DNA from: Deltaproteobacteria bacterium
Lineage (GTDB): Bacteria; Myxococcota_A; Polyangia; Haliangiales; JADYYK01
Reading direction: 5' to 3'
NCBI GenBank assembly: GCA_020853705.1
Contig: JADYYK010000086.1
Span: 43,498-107,497 of the forward strand
DNA length: 64,000 nucleotides
A program made the translations under genes and the position numbers. The notes below the pieces were generated by a model, which did no database searches, was not told the DNA's origin, and saw only the letters and a list, made by a program, of their open reading frames with translations. Shown in pieces: positions 56,700-64,000 of the stretch (within the stretch, counting starts at the first letter, position 1; each line of letters starts with the position of its first letter).

Positions 56700-58268
56700 C
56701 TACGTCGGCGGCCGCGTCGGCTGCCGGCGCCCGACCTGGCGCAGCTTGAAGCGCAGCAGCTTGCCCGCCGCGTTCTTGGGCAGCCCCTCGACGAAGTCGA
56801 TCCAGCGCGGGTACTTGTACGGCGCGATCTCGCGCTTGACGAACTCCATCAGCTCCAGCGCCAGCTCCGCCCCCGGCGCGTGCCCGACGTTGGGCACCAC
56901 GTAGGCCAGCGGCTTGACCAGGCCGTCCTCGTCCTCCGCCGGCACCACCGCGCACTCCCACACCGCCGGGTGCGCCAGCAGGGTCTGCTCGACCTCGATC
57001 GGCGACACCCACTTGCCGCTGACCTTGAACAGATCATCGGTGCGCCCGCAGTGAAAGTAGTTGCCGTCCTTGTCGACCAGCACGCGATCGTGGGTGTGCA
57101 CCCAGCCGTCGCCGCGGAAGGTCGAGCCGTCGTCTCCGCGTCCCCAGTAGCGCCGCGCCACCGTCGGCCCGCGCACCTCCAGCGCGCCGATCTCGGTGGG
57201 CCCCAGCACGCGCCCATCGTCCCCGACCACGCGCGCCTCGAACCCCGGCAGCACCAGGCCGCTGGAGCCCGCCTTGGCGGCGCCGGGTCGGTTCGAGATC
57301 ACGAAGTGGAACGCCTCGGTCATGCCCAGGCCATCGAGCAGCTCGACGCCGAACATGCCGCGAAAGCGCTCCATCAGGCGCGCCGGCAGCGCCTCGCCAC
57401 CGCTGACACAGCGCCGCACGCTGGAGCACACCCCCTTGGCCACCGCGCCATCGGCCTGCTCGAAGTCGTGCACCATCTGGCCATACAGCGACGGCGTCGC
57501 GAAGAACACCGTCGGGCGCCAGACCTCGAGCACCTCGAACATGGTCTTGGGCCGCGCGCGCTCGGGCAGCAGGAACGACTGCGCGCCGGCACACAGCGGG
57601 AAGAACAGCCCGGCGCCCAGCCCGTACGCGCTCGCCAGCTTGACCGCGGAGAACACCTTGTCGTGCTCGGTCAGCCCCAGCACCCCGGTGCCATACGCGG
57701 CATAGGCCCTGACCGGCGTGCCATGCGCGTGAGCGACCCCCTTGGGCGCGGTGTCCCCGCCGCCCGCCGAGTACAGCAGGAACGCGGGGTCGTCGATGTC
57801 GCACTCCTCGAAGCCGCATACCGGATCGGCCGCCGCGTGCAGCGCCGCATAGTCGAGCTGCCCCGGCCCCGCGCCATCCAGCGCGATCACCGTCTGCACC
57901 TCGCCGAGGTCGCCGCGGACCTCCTCCAGGGCCGCCGACAGCGACTGCTCGACCACCACCAGGCGCGCGCCCGAATCCGCGATCAGCGCGCGCAGATCGT
58001 TGGGCCGCCACAGCTCGCTGAGCGGCACCGCAAGCGCACCCAGACGGATCGTCGCCAGGATGAAGGCGGCCTGCTCGAGCCGATCGGTCAGCAGGGTGAT
58101 GACGCGATCGCCTTTGCGCACGCCATGTTCGCGCAGCACATTGCCCGCGCGGCCGGTCTCGTCGGCCAGGTGCTGGAAGGTCCAACCGCGCGAAGGTTCA
58201 CGCAGCGCGACCCGCGCGCCCCACCCGTCTTCAATCCGGCGGTCGAGCAGCTCGACGCACAGGTTCAT
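56700..58268 (-). CDS. Benzoate-CoA-ligase-type acyl-CoA synthetase
   Basis: A 522-residue adenylate-forming enzyme of the benzoate-CoA ligase group. It carries SGGEALPARLMERFRGMFGVELLDGLGMTEAFHFVISN, YWGRGDDGSTFRGDGWVHTHDRV, GRTDDLFKVSGKWVSPIEVE and the catalytic Lys in LPKNAAGKLLRFKLR. The ATP-binding P-loop reads YSAGGGDTAPKGVAH instead of the usual YSSGSTGxPKG, one residue longer. It activates an aryl or acyl acid to the CoA thioester. TATGAT lies nine bases before the ATG. It is divergent to rsmD. Confidence 0.9.
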   Translation of the reverse strand: MNLCVELLDRRIEDGWGARVALREPSRGWTFQHLADETGRAGNVLREHGVRKGDRVITLLTDRLEQAAFILATIRLGALAVPLSELWRPNDLRALIADSGARLVVVEQSLSAALEEVRGDLGEVQTVIALDGAGPGQLDYAALHAAADPVCGFEECDIDDPAFLLYSAGGGDTAPKGVAHAHGTPVRAYAAYGTGVLGLTEHDKVFSAVKLASAYGLGAGLFFPLCAGAQSFLLPERARPKTMFEVLEVWRPTVFFATPSLYGQMVHDFEQADGAVAKGVCSSVRRCVSGGEALPARLMERFRGMFGVELLDGLGMTEAFHFVISNRPGAAKAGSSGLVLPGFEARVVGDDGRVLGPTEIGALEVRGPTVARRYWGRGDDGSTFRGDGWVHTHDRVLVDKDGNYFHCGRTDDLFKVSGKWVSPIEVEQTLLAHPAVWECAVVPAEDEDGLVKPLAYVVPNVGHAPGAELALELMEFVKREIAPYKYPRWIDFVEGLPKNAAGKLLRFKLRQVGRRQPTRPPT

Positions 58269-58277
58269 CGCGTCCGC

Positions 58278-58283
58278 ATCATA
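58278..58283 (-). promoter_or_regulatory. -10-like hexamer before acyl-CoA ligase
   Basis: TATGAT on the minus strand ends nine bases before the ATG at 58268. Confidence 0.4.
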
Positions 58284-58306
58284 TCACGCCCGGCGCCGGG
58301 CAAGGT

Positions 58307-58335
58307 TTGACGCCCCACGCCGAGCGCGCTATACG
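58307..58335 (+). promoter_or_regulatory. Promoter of rsmD-coaD (TTGACG-N17-TATACG)
   Basis: A near-consensus -35, exact 17-base spacer and a TATACG -10 ending six bases before the rsmD ATG. Transcription should start on the ATG itself. Confidence 0.7.
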
Positions 58336-58341
58336 CCGCCC

Positions 58342-58926
58342 ATGCGCATCAGCGGAGGGGCCGCCCGCGGCCGGCCGCTCGAGGCCCCTCGTGGTGATGC
58401 GACCCGCCCCACCGCCGATCGCACCCGGGAGTCGGTCTTCAACATCCTGGGAAACCAGCTCGACCTCTCGAGGGCCCGCGTGCTGGACGTCTTTGCAGGG
58501 TCGGGCGCCCTGGGCCTCGAGGCCATCTCGCGCGGCGCCCCCAGCGCGGTCCTCGTGGATCACGACGCCGCCGCGGTCGCCGTCATGCGCAGGAACCTCA
58601 CCGCCCTCGGCCGCGAAGCTGCTGGCCACCCGGTCCGGATCGTCAAGGATGACGCCGCCCGGGCCATCACCCGGCTGGCCCAGACCGGCGACCGCTTCGA
58701 GCTCTGCTTCCTCGACCCGCCCTACGCCGCTGTCGCCGCGCTGGCCGCCGCGCTGGCCCGGCTGCCCGCGGTGCTGGCCCCCGGCGCCGTCGTGGTGGTC
58801 GAGTACGATCGGCGCAGCCCGCCCACCTGGCCGCCGGGGCTTTCCCCGGAAGACGTTCGCGAGTACGGTGACACCCGGGTCGCCTTCCTGCGCGCCCCCA
58901 GCATCGAAGGTGAGGTCACCTCATGA
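58342..58926 (+). CDS. rsmD: 16S rRNA (guanine(966)-N2)-methyltransferase RsmD
   Basis: A 194-residue SAM-dependent methyltransferase. It opens MRISGGAARGRPLEAPRGDATRPTADRTRESVFNIL, the RsmD signature. Motif I is VLDVFAGSGALGLEA and the catalytic motif IV is FLDPPYA. It methylates G966 of 16S rRNA. The gene is coupled to coaD by an ATGA overlap. Gene order rsmD-coaD is widely conserved. Confidence 0.95.
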   Translation: MRISGGAARGRPLEAPRGDATRPTADRTRESVFNILGNQLDLSRARVLDVFAGSGALGLEAISRGAPSAVLVDHDAAAVAVMRRNLTALGREAAGHPVRIVKDDAARAITRLAQTGDRFELCFLDPPYAAVAALAAALARLPAVLAPGAVVVVEYDRRSPPTWPPGLSPEDVREYGDTRVAFLRAPSIEGEVTS

Positions 58927-59435
58927 GCAAACTGGCGATCTACCCCGGCTCGTTCGATCCCCTGACGCTGGGCCACGTCGACATCGTGCGGCGCTCGCTG
59001 ATGATCTTCGACAAGGTCGTCATCGCCATCGCGGTCAACGTGCGCAAGCAGCCGCTGTTCACCTTCGACGAGCGCAAGGCCATGATCCTGGCCAGCACCC
59101 CCGACGTGGCCCCGGGCCGCCTCGAGGTCGACGCCTTCGAGGGCCTCCTGGTCGACTATGTCGCGCGCCGCGGCGCCAAGGCCATCGTGCGTGGCCTGCG
59201 CGCGCTGGCCGACTTCGAGTTCGAGTTCCAGCTGGCGCACATGAACCGGCGCCTGGCGCCCGACGTCGACTCGGTCTTCCTGATGACCTCCGAGGCGCAC
59301 CACTTCGTGTCCTCGTCGCTGGTCAAGGAGGTCGCCAGCTTCGGCGGTGACATCTCGGGCTTCGTGCCCGCGCCGGTCGCCGCCGCCCTGCACGCGCACT
59401 ACCCTCGCCCCGCGAGCTCCCCGCAAAAGCCCTGA
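58923..59435 (+). CDS. coaD: Phosphopantetheine adenylyltransferase CoaD
   Basis: A 170-residue nucleotidyltransferase. The HxGH-type motif is YPGSFDPLTLGHVDIV at the start. Also visible are AIVRGLRALADFEFEFQLAHMNRRL and the C-terminal HHFVSSSLVKEVASFGGD. It makes dephospho-CoA in CoA biosynthesis. The ATG overlaps the rsmD stop. Confidence 0.97.
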   Translation: MSKLAIYPGSFDPLTLGHVDIVRRSLMIFDKVVIAIAVNVRKQPLFTFDERKAMILASTPDVAPGRLEVDAFEGLLVDYVARRGAKAIVRGLRALADFEFEFQLAHMNRRLAPDVDSVFLMTSEAHHFVSSSLVKEVASFGGDISGFVPAPVAAALHAHYPRPASSPQKP

Positions 59436-59443
59436 AAGGAACC

Positions 59444-60649
59444 ATGTCGCAACTTCGTCTGTCGTCCCGTCTCGACCTCGTCAAGCCCTCCATCACCCTG
59501 GCGGTCACCGCGAAAGCGGCGCAGCTCAAGGCGCAGGGCGTGGACGTCACCAGCTTCGGCGCTGGCGAGCCCGACTTCGACACCCCCACGCACATCAAGG
59601 ACGCCGCCAAGCTGGCGCTCGACAAGGGCCAGACCAAGTACACCCACATCGCCGGCACGCCCGAGCTGCGCACCGCCATCTGCGCCGAGATGCGCCTCGC
59701 GCACGGCCTCGACGTCACGCCCGACCAGGTCATCGTCAGCTGCGGCGCCAAGCACTCGCTGTACAACCTGTTCCAGGCCCTGCTGAACCCCGGCGACGAG
59801 GTCGTGATCCCGGCGCCCTACTGGGTCTCGTACCCCGACATGGTGCTGCTCGCGGGCGGCACCCCGGTCACGGTCCCGACCAGCGCCGCCGACGGCTTCC
59901 TGATGTCGCCGGAGAAGCTCGAGGCCGCCATCACCCCGCGCACGCGCGCCGTCATCATCAACTCGCCGTCGAACCCGACCGGCGCGGTCTATCCCAAGGC
60001 CGCGCTGGGCGCCCTGGTCGAGGTCGCGCTGCGCCACGAGCTCCTCATCATCTCGGACGAGATCTACCGCCGCCTGGCCTACGACGGGCCGGTGGCCTCG
60101 CCGGCCAGCTTCGGCCCCGAGGCCGCGCGCGCCACCATCCTCGTCGACGGCTTCAGCAAGACCTACTCGATGACCGGCTGGCGCCTGGGCTACACCGTCG
60201 GCCCCAAGCCGCTGATCGAGGCCATGACCACCATCCAGGGCCAGTCGACCTCGAACCCGACGTCGATCGCCCAGGCCGGCGCGGTCGCCGCCCTGACCGG
60301 CCCCAGCGACGAGCCGGTCGAGAAGATGCGCCTCGAGTTCGCACACCGCCGCGACGTCATGGTCAACAAGCTGAGCGCCATGCCGCACGTCAAGTGTCTG
60401 CGCCCGGGCGGCGCCTTCTACGCCTTCCCGGACCTCGGCGCCTACGCCGGCAAGGCCCCGCCGGGTGGCAAGCCGCTGGCCGACGACGTCGCGCTGGCCG
60501 ACTGGCTGCTGACCGCGCACAAGGTCGCGGTGGTCCCGGGCACCGGCTTCGGCGCGCCCGGCTTCGTGCGCCTGTCGTACGCGACCTCGCTGGCCGCCAT
60601 CACCATCGGCCTCGCGCGCATCGCCTCCGGCCTCGCCGAGCTGAGCTAG
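59444..60649 (+). CDS. Class I aspartate/aromatic-type aminotransferase
   Basis: A 401-residue PLP enzyme of the AspC/PatA fold type I group. Cofactor Lys is in DGFSKTYSMTGWRLGY. NSPSNPTGAVY gives the Asn and Pro of the substrate pocket and ISDEIYRRLAYDG the PLP-binding Asp and Tyr. The C-terminal Arg region is GFGAPGFVRLSYATS. It could be aspartate:2-oxoglutarate transaminase or an aspartate-prephenate type. The AAGGAACC SD precedes the ATG. It follows coaD by eight bases. Confidence 0.92.
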   Translation: MSQLRLSSRLDLVKPSITLAVTAKAAQLKAQGVDVTSFGAGEPDFDTPTHIKDAAKLALDKGQTKYTHIAGTPELRTAICAEMRLAHGLDVTPDQVIVSCGAKHSLYNLFQALLNPGDEVVIPAPYWVSYPDMVLLAGGTPVTVPTSAADGFLMSPEKLEAAITPRTRAVIINSPSNPTGAVYPKAALGALVEVALRHELLIISDEIYRRLAYDGPVASPASFGPEAARATILVDGFSKTYSMTGWRLGYTVGPKPLIEAMTTIQGQSTSNPTSIAQAGAVAALTGPSDEPVEKMRLEFAHRRDVMVNKLSAMPHVKCLRPGGAFYAFPDLGAYAGKAPPGGKPLADDVALADWLLTAHKVAVVPGTGFGAPGFVRLSYATSLAAITIGLARIASGLAELS

Positions 60650-60651
60650 CC

Positions 60652-61335
60652 ATGCCGCTGCGCTATGTGGTGGACGACGACGCCCCGGTCAAGAAGGCCG
60701 CCGGCGGCGCCGTCGCCTACGCCAAGAAGCTGCCCGCTCCGGCGGATGGCGAGAGTCCACCCCACGAGGGCTGCGCCACCTGCGCCCTCCTGGGTGGCAC
60801 CACCGCCTGCTACGGCGTCATCCAGCCGCCGGTCTCGGCCACCGCCGAGGAGTGGCTGGTGGCCCGCCTGCCCGCCGATCTCGAGAGCCTGTCGGGGCTC
60901 TTGCTGCGCAAGACGCTGCACGACATGCGCTACGAGGGCGAGGGCGGCAAGGCGCTGCGCAAGGCCGGCCTGCTCGAGGCCTCGGGCCCCTACATCAAGC
61001 ACTACGGGCCGTTCTTCCGGCGCTACCCGGTGTCGTCGGAGCAGCTGCTCGAGCAGCTGTTCTGCGTCGGTGACTGGTCCCCGGTGCACGCCCTCGGCCT
61101 GCTCGGCCAGCTCGGCGCCATCGAGGTCGACGGCGCGGCGCTGACCAAGGTCGACGACGCCGAGCGCTACGCGGAGCTCGTGCAGCACCCCGAAAAGCGC
61201 AAGTCGCGCACGCGCTGCTCGCTGGAGATCAGGGAGGGCGACGATCGCTCGGTGGTCGAACTCAAGCGCCTCCTGATGGCCGGCTGGGCAGCCTTCGTGC
61301 GCGACTGTGATCTGAAGATCGTGGAGGATGCGTAG
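60652..61335 (+). CDS. Unrecognised 227-residue protein
   Basis: A soluble protein placed two bases after the aminotransferase gene, thus probably in the same operon. It has a CATCALLGGTTACYG Cys cluster (about residues 40-55). A helical middle (EEWLVARLPADLESLSGLLLRKTLHDM) follows, then a YIKHYGPFFRRYPVSSEQLLEQLFCVGDW segment. The Cys cluster may bind metal. I do not recognise the family. Confidence 0.7.
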   Translation: MPLRYVVDDDAPVKKAAGGAVAYAKKLPAPADGESPPHEGCATCALLGGTTACYGVIQPPVSATAEEWLVARLPADLESLSGLLLRKTLHDMRYEGEGGKALRKAGLLEASGPYIKHYGPFFRRYPVSSEQLLEQLFCVGDWSPVHALGLLGQLGAIEVDGAALTKVDDAERYAELVQHPEKRKSRTRCSLEIREGDDRSVVELKRLLMAGWAAFVRDCDLKIVEDA

Positions 61336-61776
61336 CTAGGCGTGCGCGGCCGGCTTCTTCGCCGCCACCTTCACATCGATCTTCCTCGGCTGCGCCTCGA
61401 CCCGCTTGGGCAGGCGCAGCGTCAGGATGCCCTCGTCGAGCGAGGCCTCGATGGCGCCGGCGTCGACCGTGCTGGGCAGCGAGAACGAGCGCGTGAAGCT
61501 GCCATAGGTCCGCTCGATGCGGTGGTAGCCGTCGCGGTTCTCTTCCTTGTCCAGCCGGCGCGTGCCCGACAGCGTCAGCACGCTGTTCTCGCAGTTGATC
61601 TGCACGTCCTCGGCCTTGACGCCGGGCAGCTCCGCCTTGACGAAGATGGCGTCCTTCTCCTCGTAGATGTCGACCAGCGGCTGGAACGAAAGCTGGCGAC
61701 GATCCCCGGTCCAGCGCGCCTCGGCCTCGTCCTGCATCCTCTGGAGCTCGGCAAACGGATTCCAACGCTGCAACAT
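61336..61776 (-). CDS. Hsp20/alpha-crystallin-family small heat-shock protein
   Basis: A 146-residue chaperone. The alpha-crystallin domain has VDIYEEKDAIFVKAELPGVKAEDVQINCENSVLTLSG and a later IEASLDEGILTLRLPKRVEAQ. The N-terminal MLQRWNPFAELQRM is typical. An AGGAGG SD lies seven bases before the ATG. It holds denatured proteins until refolding. Upstream I see no CIRCE-type inverted repeat. Confidence 0.93.
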   Translation of the reverse strand: MLQRWNPFAELQRMQDEAEARWTGDRRQLSFQPLVDIYEEKDAIFVKAELPGVKAEDVQINCENSVLTLSGTRRLDKEENRDGYHRIERTYGSFTRSFSLPSTVDAGAIEASLDEGILTLRLPKRVEAQPRKIDVKVAAKKPAAHA

Positions 61777-61951
61777 GGCTAGCCTCCTGCGTCCGCACAC
61801 GCCACTCCGGCGCGGACATCATCTGGGGTTGTCGCGACACCTGCCCGACTCCTTCAGGGCGGCACCAGCGATGCCGGCAAACTAAACACGCCGTCGCGGC
61901 CGTCAACCCCCTTCGCAGCCGGTGTACACTGCCCGCGCGAAAGGAGGTCGC

Positions 61952-62479
61952 ATGCGTCTCGGTCCCATCCTCGTGCTCGGCCTGGCGTCACTCGGCATGT
62001 CCGCCTGCTCCCTGTTCACGGTGCAGCAGGATCCGTTTCAACCCATGCAGATCAGCGCCAAGCGCCCCGACCCACCCCCGGCGCGGGTCGTCCTGACCGA
62101 CTCCGCCATCACCATCATGGACAAGGTGCAGTTCAAGGTCGGCAGCGCCGAGCTGCTGCCGGTCTCGTTCCCGCTGCTCAACGAGGTCGCGCGGGTGATG
62201 AAGGAGAACGAGCAGCTCGAGCTGGTCCAGATCGAGGGCCACACCTCCAGCGAGGGCGGCGCCGCGGTCAACAAGAAGCTGTCGCAGGCGCGCGCCGAGT
62301 CGGTGCGCAAGTACATCATGTCGCAGGGCATCGACGGCAAGCGCCTCGTCGCCAAGGGCTTCGGCGCCGAACGTCCCATCGCCGACAACGCCACCGACGC
62401 CGGCAAGGAGCAGAACCGGCGCGTCGAGTTCAACATCATCAAGCAGGGTCCCAAGAAGACCCTGGTGCAGGACGAGTAG
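61952..62479 (+). CDS. OmpA-family lipoprotein (Pal-like)
   Basis: A 175-residue lipoprotein (lipobox MSAC). The OmpA-type peptidoglycan-binding domain has VQFKVGSAELLPVSFPLLNEVARVMKENEQLELVQIEGHTSSEGG, LSQARAESVRKYIMSQGIDGKRLVAKGFGAERPIADN and the NRRVEFNI end. It ties the outer membrane to peptidoglycan. A perfect AAGGAGGTCGC SD precedes the ATG at 61952, and TACACT upstream (about 61925) may be the -10. The next gene lies nine bases downstream. Confidence 0.93.
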   Translation: MRLGPILVLGLASLGMSACSLFTVQQDPFQPMQISAKRPDPPPARVVLTDSAITIMDKVQFKVGSAELLPVSFPLLNEVARVMKENEQLELVQIEGHTSSEGGAAVNKKLSQARAESVRKYIMSQGIDGKRLVAKGFGAERPIADNATDAGKEQNRRVEFNIIKQGPKKTLVQDE

Positions 62480-62488
62480 GAGACCGCC

Positions 62489-62932
62489 ATGCGAACCCTC
62501 ATCCTCATCTCCACCGCCCTGGCGTGCGTCGGCGCCGCCGCGGGCTGCGGCAACACCGGCACCGGCCAGGCCGTGCGCGACGACATCACGCTGCAGATGA
62601 CCCGGGCCAAATCCCCGATCGCGAAGTGCTACGAGACCGCCCTGCAGAAGAACCGCAAGCTGCGCGGCATGATCCAGCTGCACGCCATGGCCGAGGCCAA
62701 GACCGGCAAGTTCATCAACGTGGCCATCGACCGCAACGAGCTGCCCGATGACGCCCTGGCCGCCTGTGTCATCGCCGAGGTCGGCAAGCTCAAGCTGGCC
62801 AAGCCGACCAAGAGCAAGGTCGCCATCAGCTACCCGCTGGAATTCATCCCCGCGGATCTGGTCGGCAAGACGCCAGCGCCACCCGTCCCCCCGGTCGGCA
62901 GCGGCCCACCGCCGGCGCCGCCCCCCCCGTAA
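62489..62932 (+). CDS. AgmX/PglI C-terminal-domain lipoprotein
   Basis: A 147-residue lipoprotein (lipobox AAAGC). The mature part resembles the AgmX/PglI C-terminal domain of gliding-motility proteins: SPIAKCYETALQKNRKLRGMIQLHAMAEAKTGKFINVAIDRNELPDDALAACVIAEVGKLKLAKP. A Pro-rich tail ends it. It probably functions at the envelope with the preceding OmpA-family lipoprotein, perhaps in gliding or motor attachment. Confidence 0.85.
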   Translation: MRTLILISTALACVGAAAGCGNTGTGQAVRDDITLQMTRAKSPIAKCYETALQKNRKLRGMIQLHAMAEAKTGKFINVAIDRNELPDDALAACVIAEVGKLKLAKPTKSKVAISYPLEFIPADLVGKTPAPPVPPVGSGPPPAPPPP

Positions 62933-63046
62933 AAGCGGGACCGGGACCGGACCTCTGGCCCTGTGCCCGGGCAAAGAGCCCTCTGGTTTTCCGGCCACAG
63001 CGAAGCGAATCGCGTGGTTTCGCCCCGCCAAGCCGCTGAAACCCCC

Positions 63047-63075
63047 TCGACAGCTGCAGTCGAAAGCATGATACT
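63047..63075 (+). promoter_or_regulatory. Promoter of RNA-binding protein gene (TCGACA-N17-GATACT)
   Basis: A -35-like TCGACA and -10-like GATACT with 17-base spacing sit in the 222-base gap before the RRM gene. They give a 5' leader of about 73 bases. I see no other gene or RNA in this gap. Confidence 0.5.
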
Positions 63076-63154
63076 GGTCCAATACGGGCTGTCGTCGTGG
63101 TGACGGAGTCTGGTCGTTACGCACCGTTTGGAAAGGATTCGGGTACGGAAAGTT

Positions 63155-63796
63155 ATGGGTACGAGGCTCTACGTAGGGAACCTCCCGTTCTCGTGTGATG
63201 AGGCACGGCTGAGGTCGGTGTTCGAGCAGGATGGTCGCAAGGTCGTCGAGGCAAAGCTGGTGACCGACAGGTTCACTGGCCAGTCACGCGGCTTCGGGTT
63301 CGTCGAGATGGGCAGCGACGACGACGCGCAGAAGGCGATGGGGGCGCTGAACGGTCAGCCGTTCGATGGTCGCCCGCTGGTCGTCAACGAAGCGCGAGAT
63401 CGTCCGCCCCGCGGCGCAGGGGGCGGCGGCTACGCCGGTCCTCCCGGCGGCGGTGGTGGGTATGCACCCCGTCCTGGCGGCTTTGGCGGTCCTCCTGGTG
63501 GTGGTGGTGGCCCCGGCGGCTATCCTCCGCGTCCCGGTGGCTTTGGCGGTGGCCCTCCTGGTGGTGGCGGCTACGGCGGCCCGCGGCCCGGTGGCTTCGG
63601 CGGAGGGCGCTTTGGCCCACCCGCTGGCGCGCCTGGTGGCCCGCCCGTCGAAGGTCGCGGCACCGATCGCCAGAAGCGGCGTGCCGCGCACGACCGCGAT
63701 CGTGGCAAGGAGGCCGACCGCAAGCCCGCCCCGGGTCTCGGTGGCGGTGGTGGAGGCAAGAATCGTCGCGACTACCGCGACGACGACGACTACTGA
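63155..63796 (+). CDS. RRM-type glycine-rich RNA-binding protein
   Basis: A 213-residue protein. One RNA-recognition motif occupies about residues 1-82, with RNP2 LYVGNL at the start and RNP1 RGFGFVEM. A long Gly/Pro/Arg-rich tail with repeats like PPGGGGGYAPRPGGFGG follows, ending in a basic and acidic tail. Such proteins resemble cyanobacterial Rbp and cold-induced RNA chaperones, and the low-complexity tail could favour phase separation or RNA bundling. Because of the long leader, expression may be post-transcriptionally tuned. The ATG at 63155 is chosen for the MGTRLYVGNL start. Confidence 0.92.
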   Translation: MGTRLYVGNLPFSCDEARLRSVFEQDGRKVVEAKLVTDRFTGQSRGFGFVEMGSDDDAQKAMGALNGQPFDGRPLVVNEARDRPPRGAGGGGYAGPPGGGGGYAPRPGGFGGPPGGGGGPGGYPPRPGGFGGGPPGGGGYGGPRPGGFGGGRFGPPAGAPGGPPVEGRGTDRQKRRAAHDRDRGKEADRKPAPGLGGGGGGKNRRDYRDDDDY

Positions 63797-63799
63797 GCC

Positions 63800-63820
63800 C
63801 CTCGAAGCGTAGCTTCGAGG
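63800..63820 (+). terminator. Hairpin CCTCGAAGC-GTA-GCTTCGAGG
   Basis: A perfect nine-pair stem with a three-base loop starts four bases after the RRM stop codon. It is similar to the hairpin at 36662-36682 and probably acts as terminator. Confidence 0.6.
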
Positions 63821-63843
63821 AGCGAATCCGGTTCCGATCTCCG

Positions 63844-63868
63844 AGGCCCCTGGTTCCGCCAGGGGCTT
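63844..63868 (+). terminator. Terminator-like hairpin preceding group II intron
   Basis: AGGCCCCTGG pairs with CCAGGGGCTT around a five-base loop (one G-T wobble), followed by CATCATTT. It is probably a second terminator for the RRM gene, and it ends eight bases before the intron boundary. Confidence 0.7.
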
Positions 63869-63876
63869 CATCATTT

Positions 63877-64000
63877 GTGCGCCCGGCACGGGCGTGATCA
63901 GGAGGTGAAAGTCCTCTGGGGAACCCGGTCGCAGGGACCCCACGCGAACCGCAAGGCGAAATGATTCCAGCCGTGAGGCTGGCGCTGAAGGAAGCGGTAG
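63877..64000 (+). mobile_element. Group II intron, 5' end (continues beyond window)
   Basis: The sequence from 63877 begins with the conserved GTGCG 5' end of bacterial group II introns. It continues with the domain I elements CCCGGCACGGGCGTG and a GGAGGTGAAAGTCCTC stem-loop, typical of these ribozymes. The RT/maturase gene and 3' end lie outside. Its place right after a terminator hairpin is typical of class IIC insertion, though class cannot be determined here. Confidence 0.75.

Noticed and set aside
61777..61951. CIRCE or heat-shock operator before hsp20
   Set aside because: No TTAGCACTC-type inverted repeat is present.
62933..63046. Structured RNA in the gap before the RRM gene
   Set aside because: Only weak, short inverted repeats; nothing matching a known RNA.

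Overview
The window is GC-rich (roughly 70%) and densely packed. Its gene content points to a member of the Myxococcota, probably a myxobacterium outside the Myxococcus group. The evidence is Hanks-type Ser/Thr kinases with PEGA domains and Pro/Ser/Thr linkers, an AgmX/PglI-type lipoprotein, FG-GAP and Cys-rich lipoproteins, PilZ proteins, many unclassified lipoproteins, and long runs of genes coupled by ATGA/GTGA overlaps. Species cannot be named from sequence alone. No rRNA, tRNA or CRISPR array was seen, and no gene-free gap exceeds about 225 bases.

Layout. 1-3.9 kb: a partial secreted protein; a two-gene AAA ATPase + DUF4276-like pair (defence candidate); a small lipoprotein; and an unrecognised 415-residue protein in lower-GC DNA. 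This is the only part that looks accessory. 3.9-11.3 kb: secreted metallopeptidase diverging from mfd, then two parvulin-type foldases. 11.3-15.5 kb: START-like protein, HIT hydrolase, membrane Ser/Thr kinase coupled to a lipoprotein, and a lipoprotein truncated haemoglobin. 15.6-22 kb: a full phosphate locus (phoR, pstS-C-A-B2-B1, phoU) with a Pho-box-like repeat before pstS and two divergent PstB ATPases. 22-30.4 kb: yqeY, unknown small genes, recD2, VOC protein, a GntR-regulated copper-monooxygenase-like lipoprotein, and a radC with a very long Ser-Thr repeat. 30.4-38.8 kb: outer-membrane barrel, ECF sigma/anti-sigma/O-antigen-ligase-like operon, a 2-isopropylmalate-synthase-family enzyme, and a ferredoxin-MBL fusion. 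38.8-48.5 kb: oppD/oppF without permeases, several lipoproteins, and a biotin-dependent acyl-CoA carboxylase beta subunit. 48.5-56.7 kb: serine hydrolase, Ser/Thr kinase, PilZ, PEGA and peptidase genes, then a type III secretion ATPase/stator pair. 56.7-64 kb: aryl/acyl-CoA ligase, rsmD-coaD, aminotransferase, Hsp20, OmpA- and AgmX-type lipoproteins, an RRM glycine-rich RNA-binding protein, and the 5' end of a group II intron placed just after a terminator-like hairpin.

Two cross-cutting signals stand out. First, many genes have a -10-like hexamer (TANNNT type) only 5-9 bases before the start codon and no Shine-Dalgarno, so their mRNAs are probably leaderless. Second, the same hexamer microsatellite (GAGCAC and Pro-containing variants) occurs in several unrelated genes, always in the phase that encodes Ser-Thr or Pro-Ser-Thr. 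The most interesting single system is the PstB pair: the lost Q-loop/H-switch in one ATPase and the altered signature motif in the other fit one degenerate and one consensus ATP site in a heterodimeric ABC transporter.
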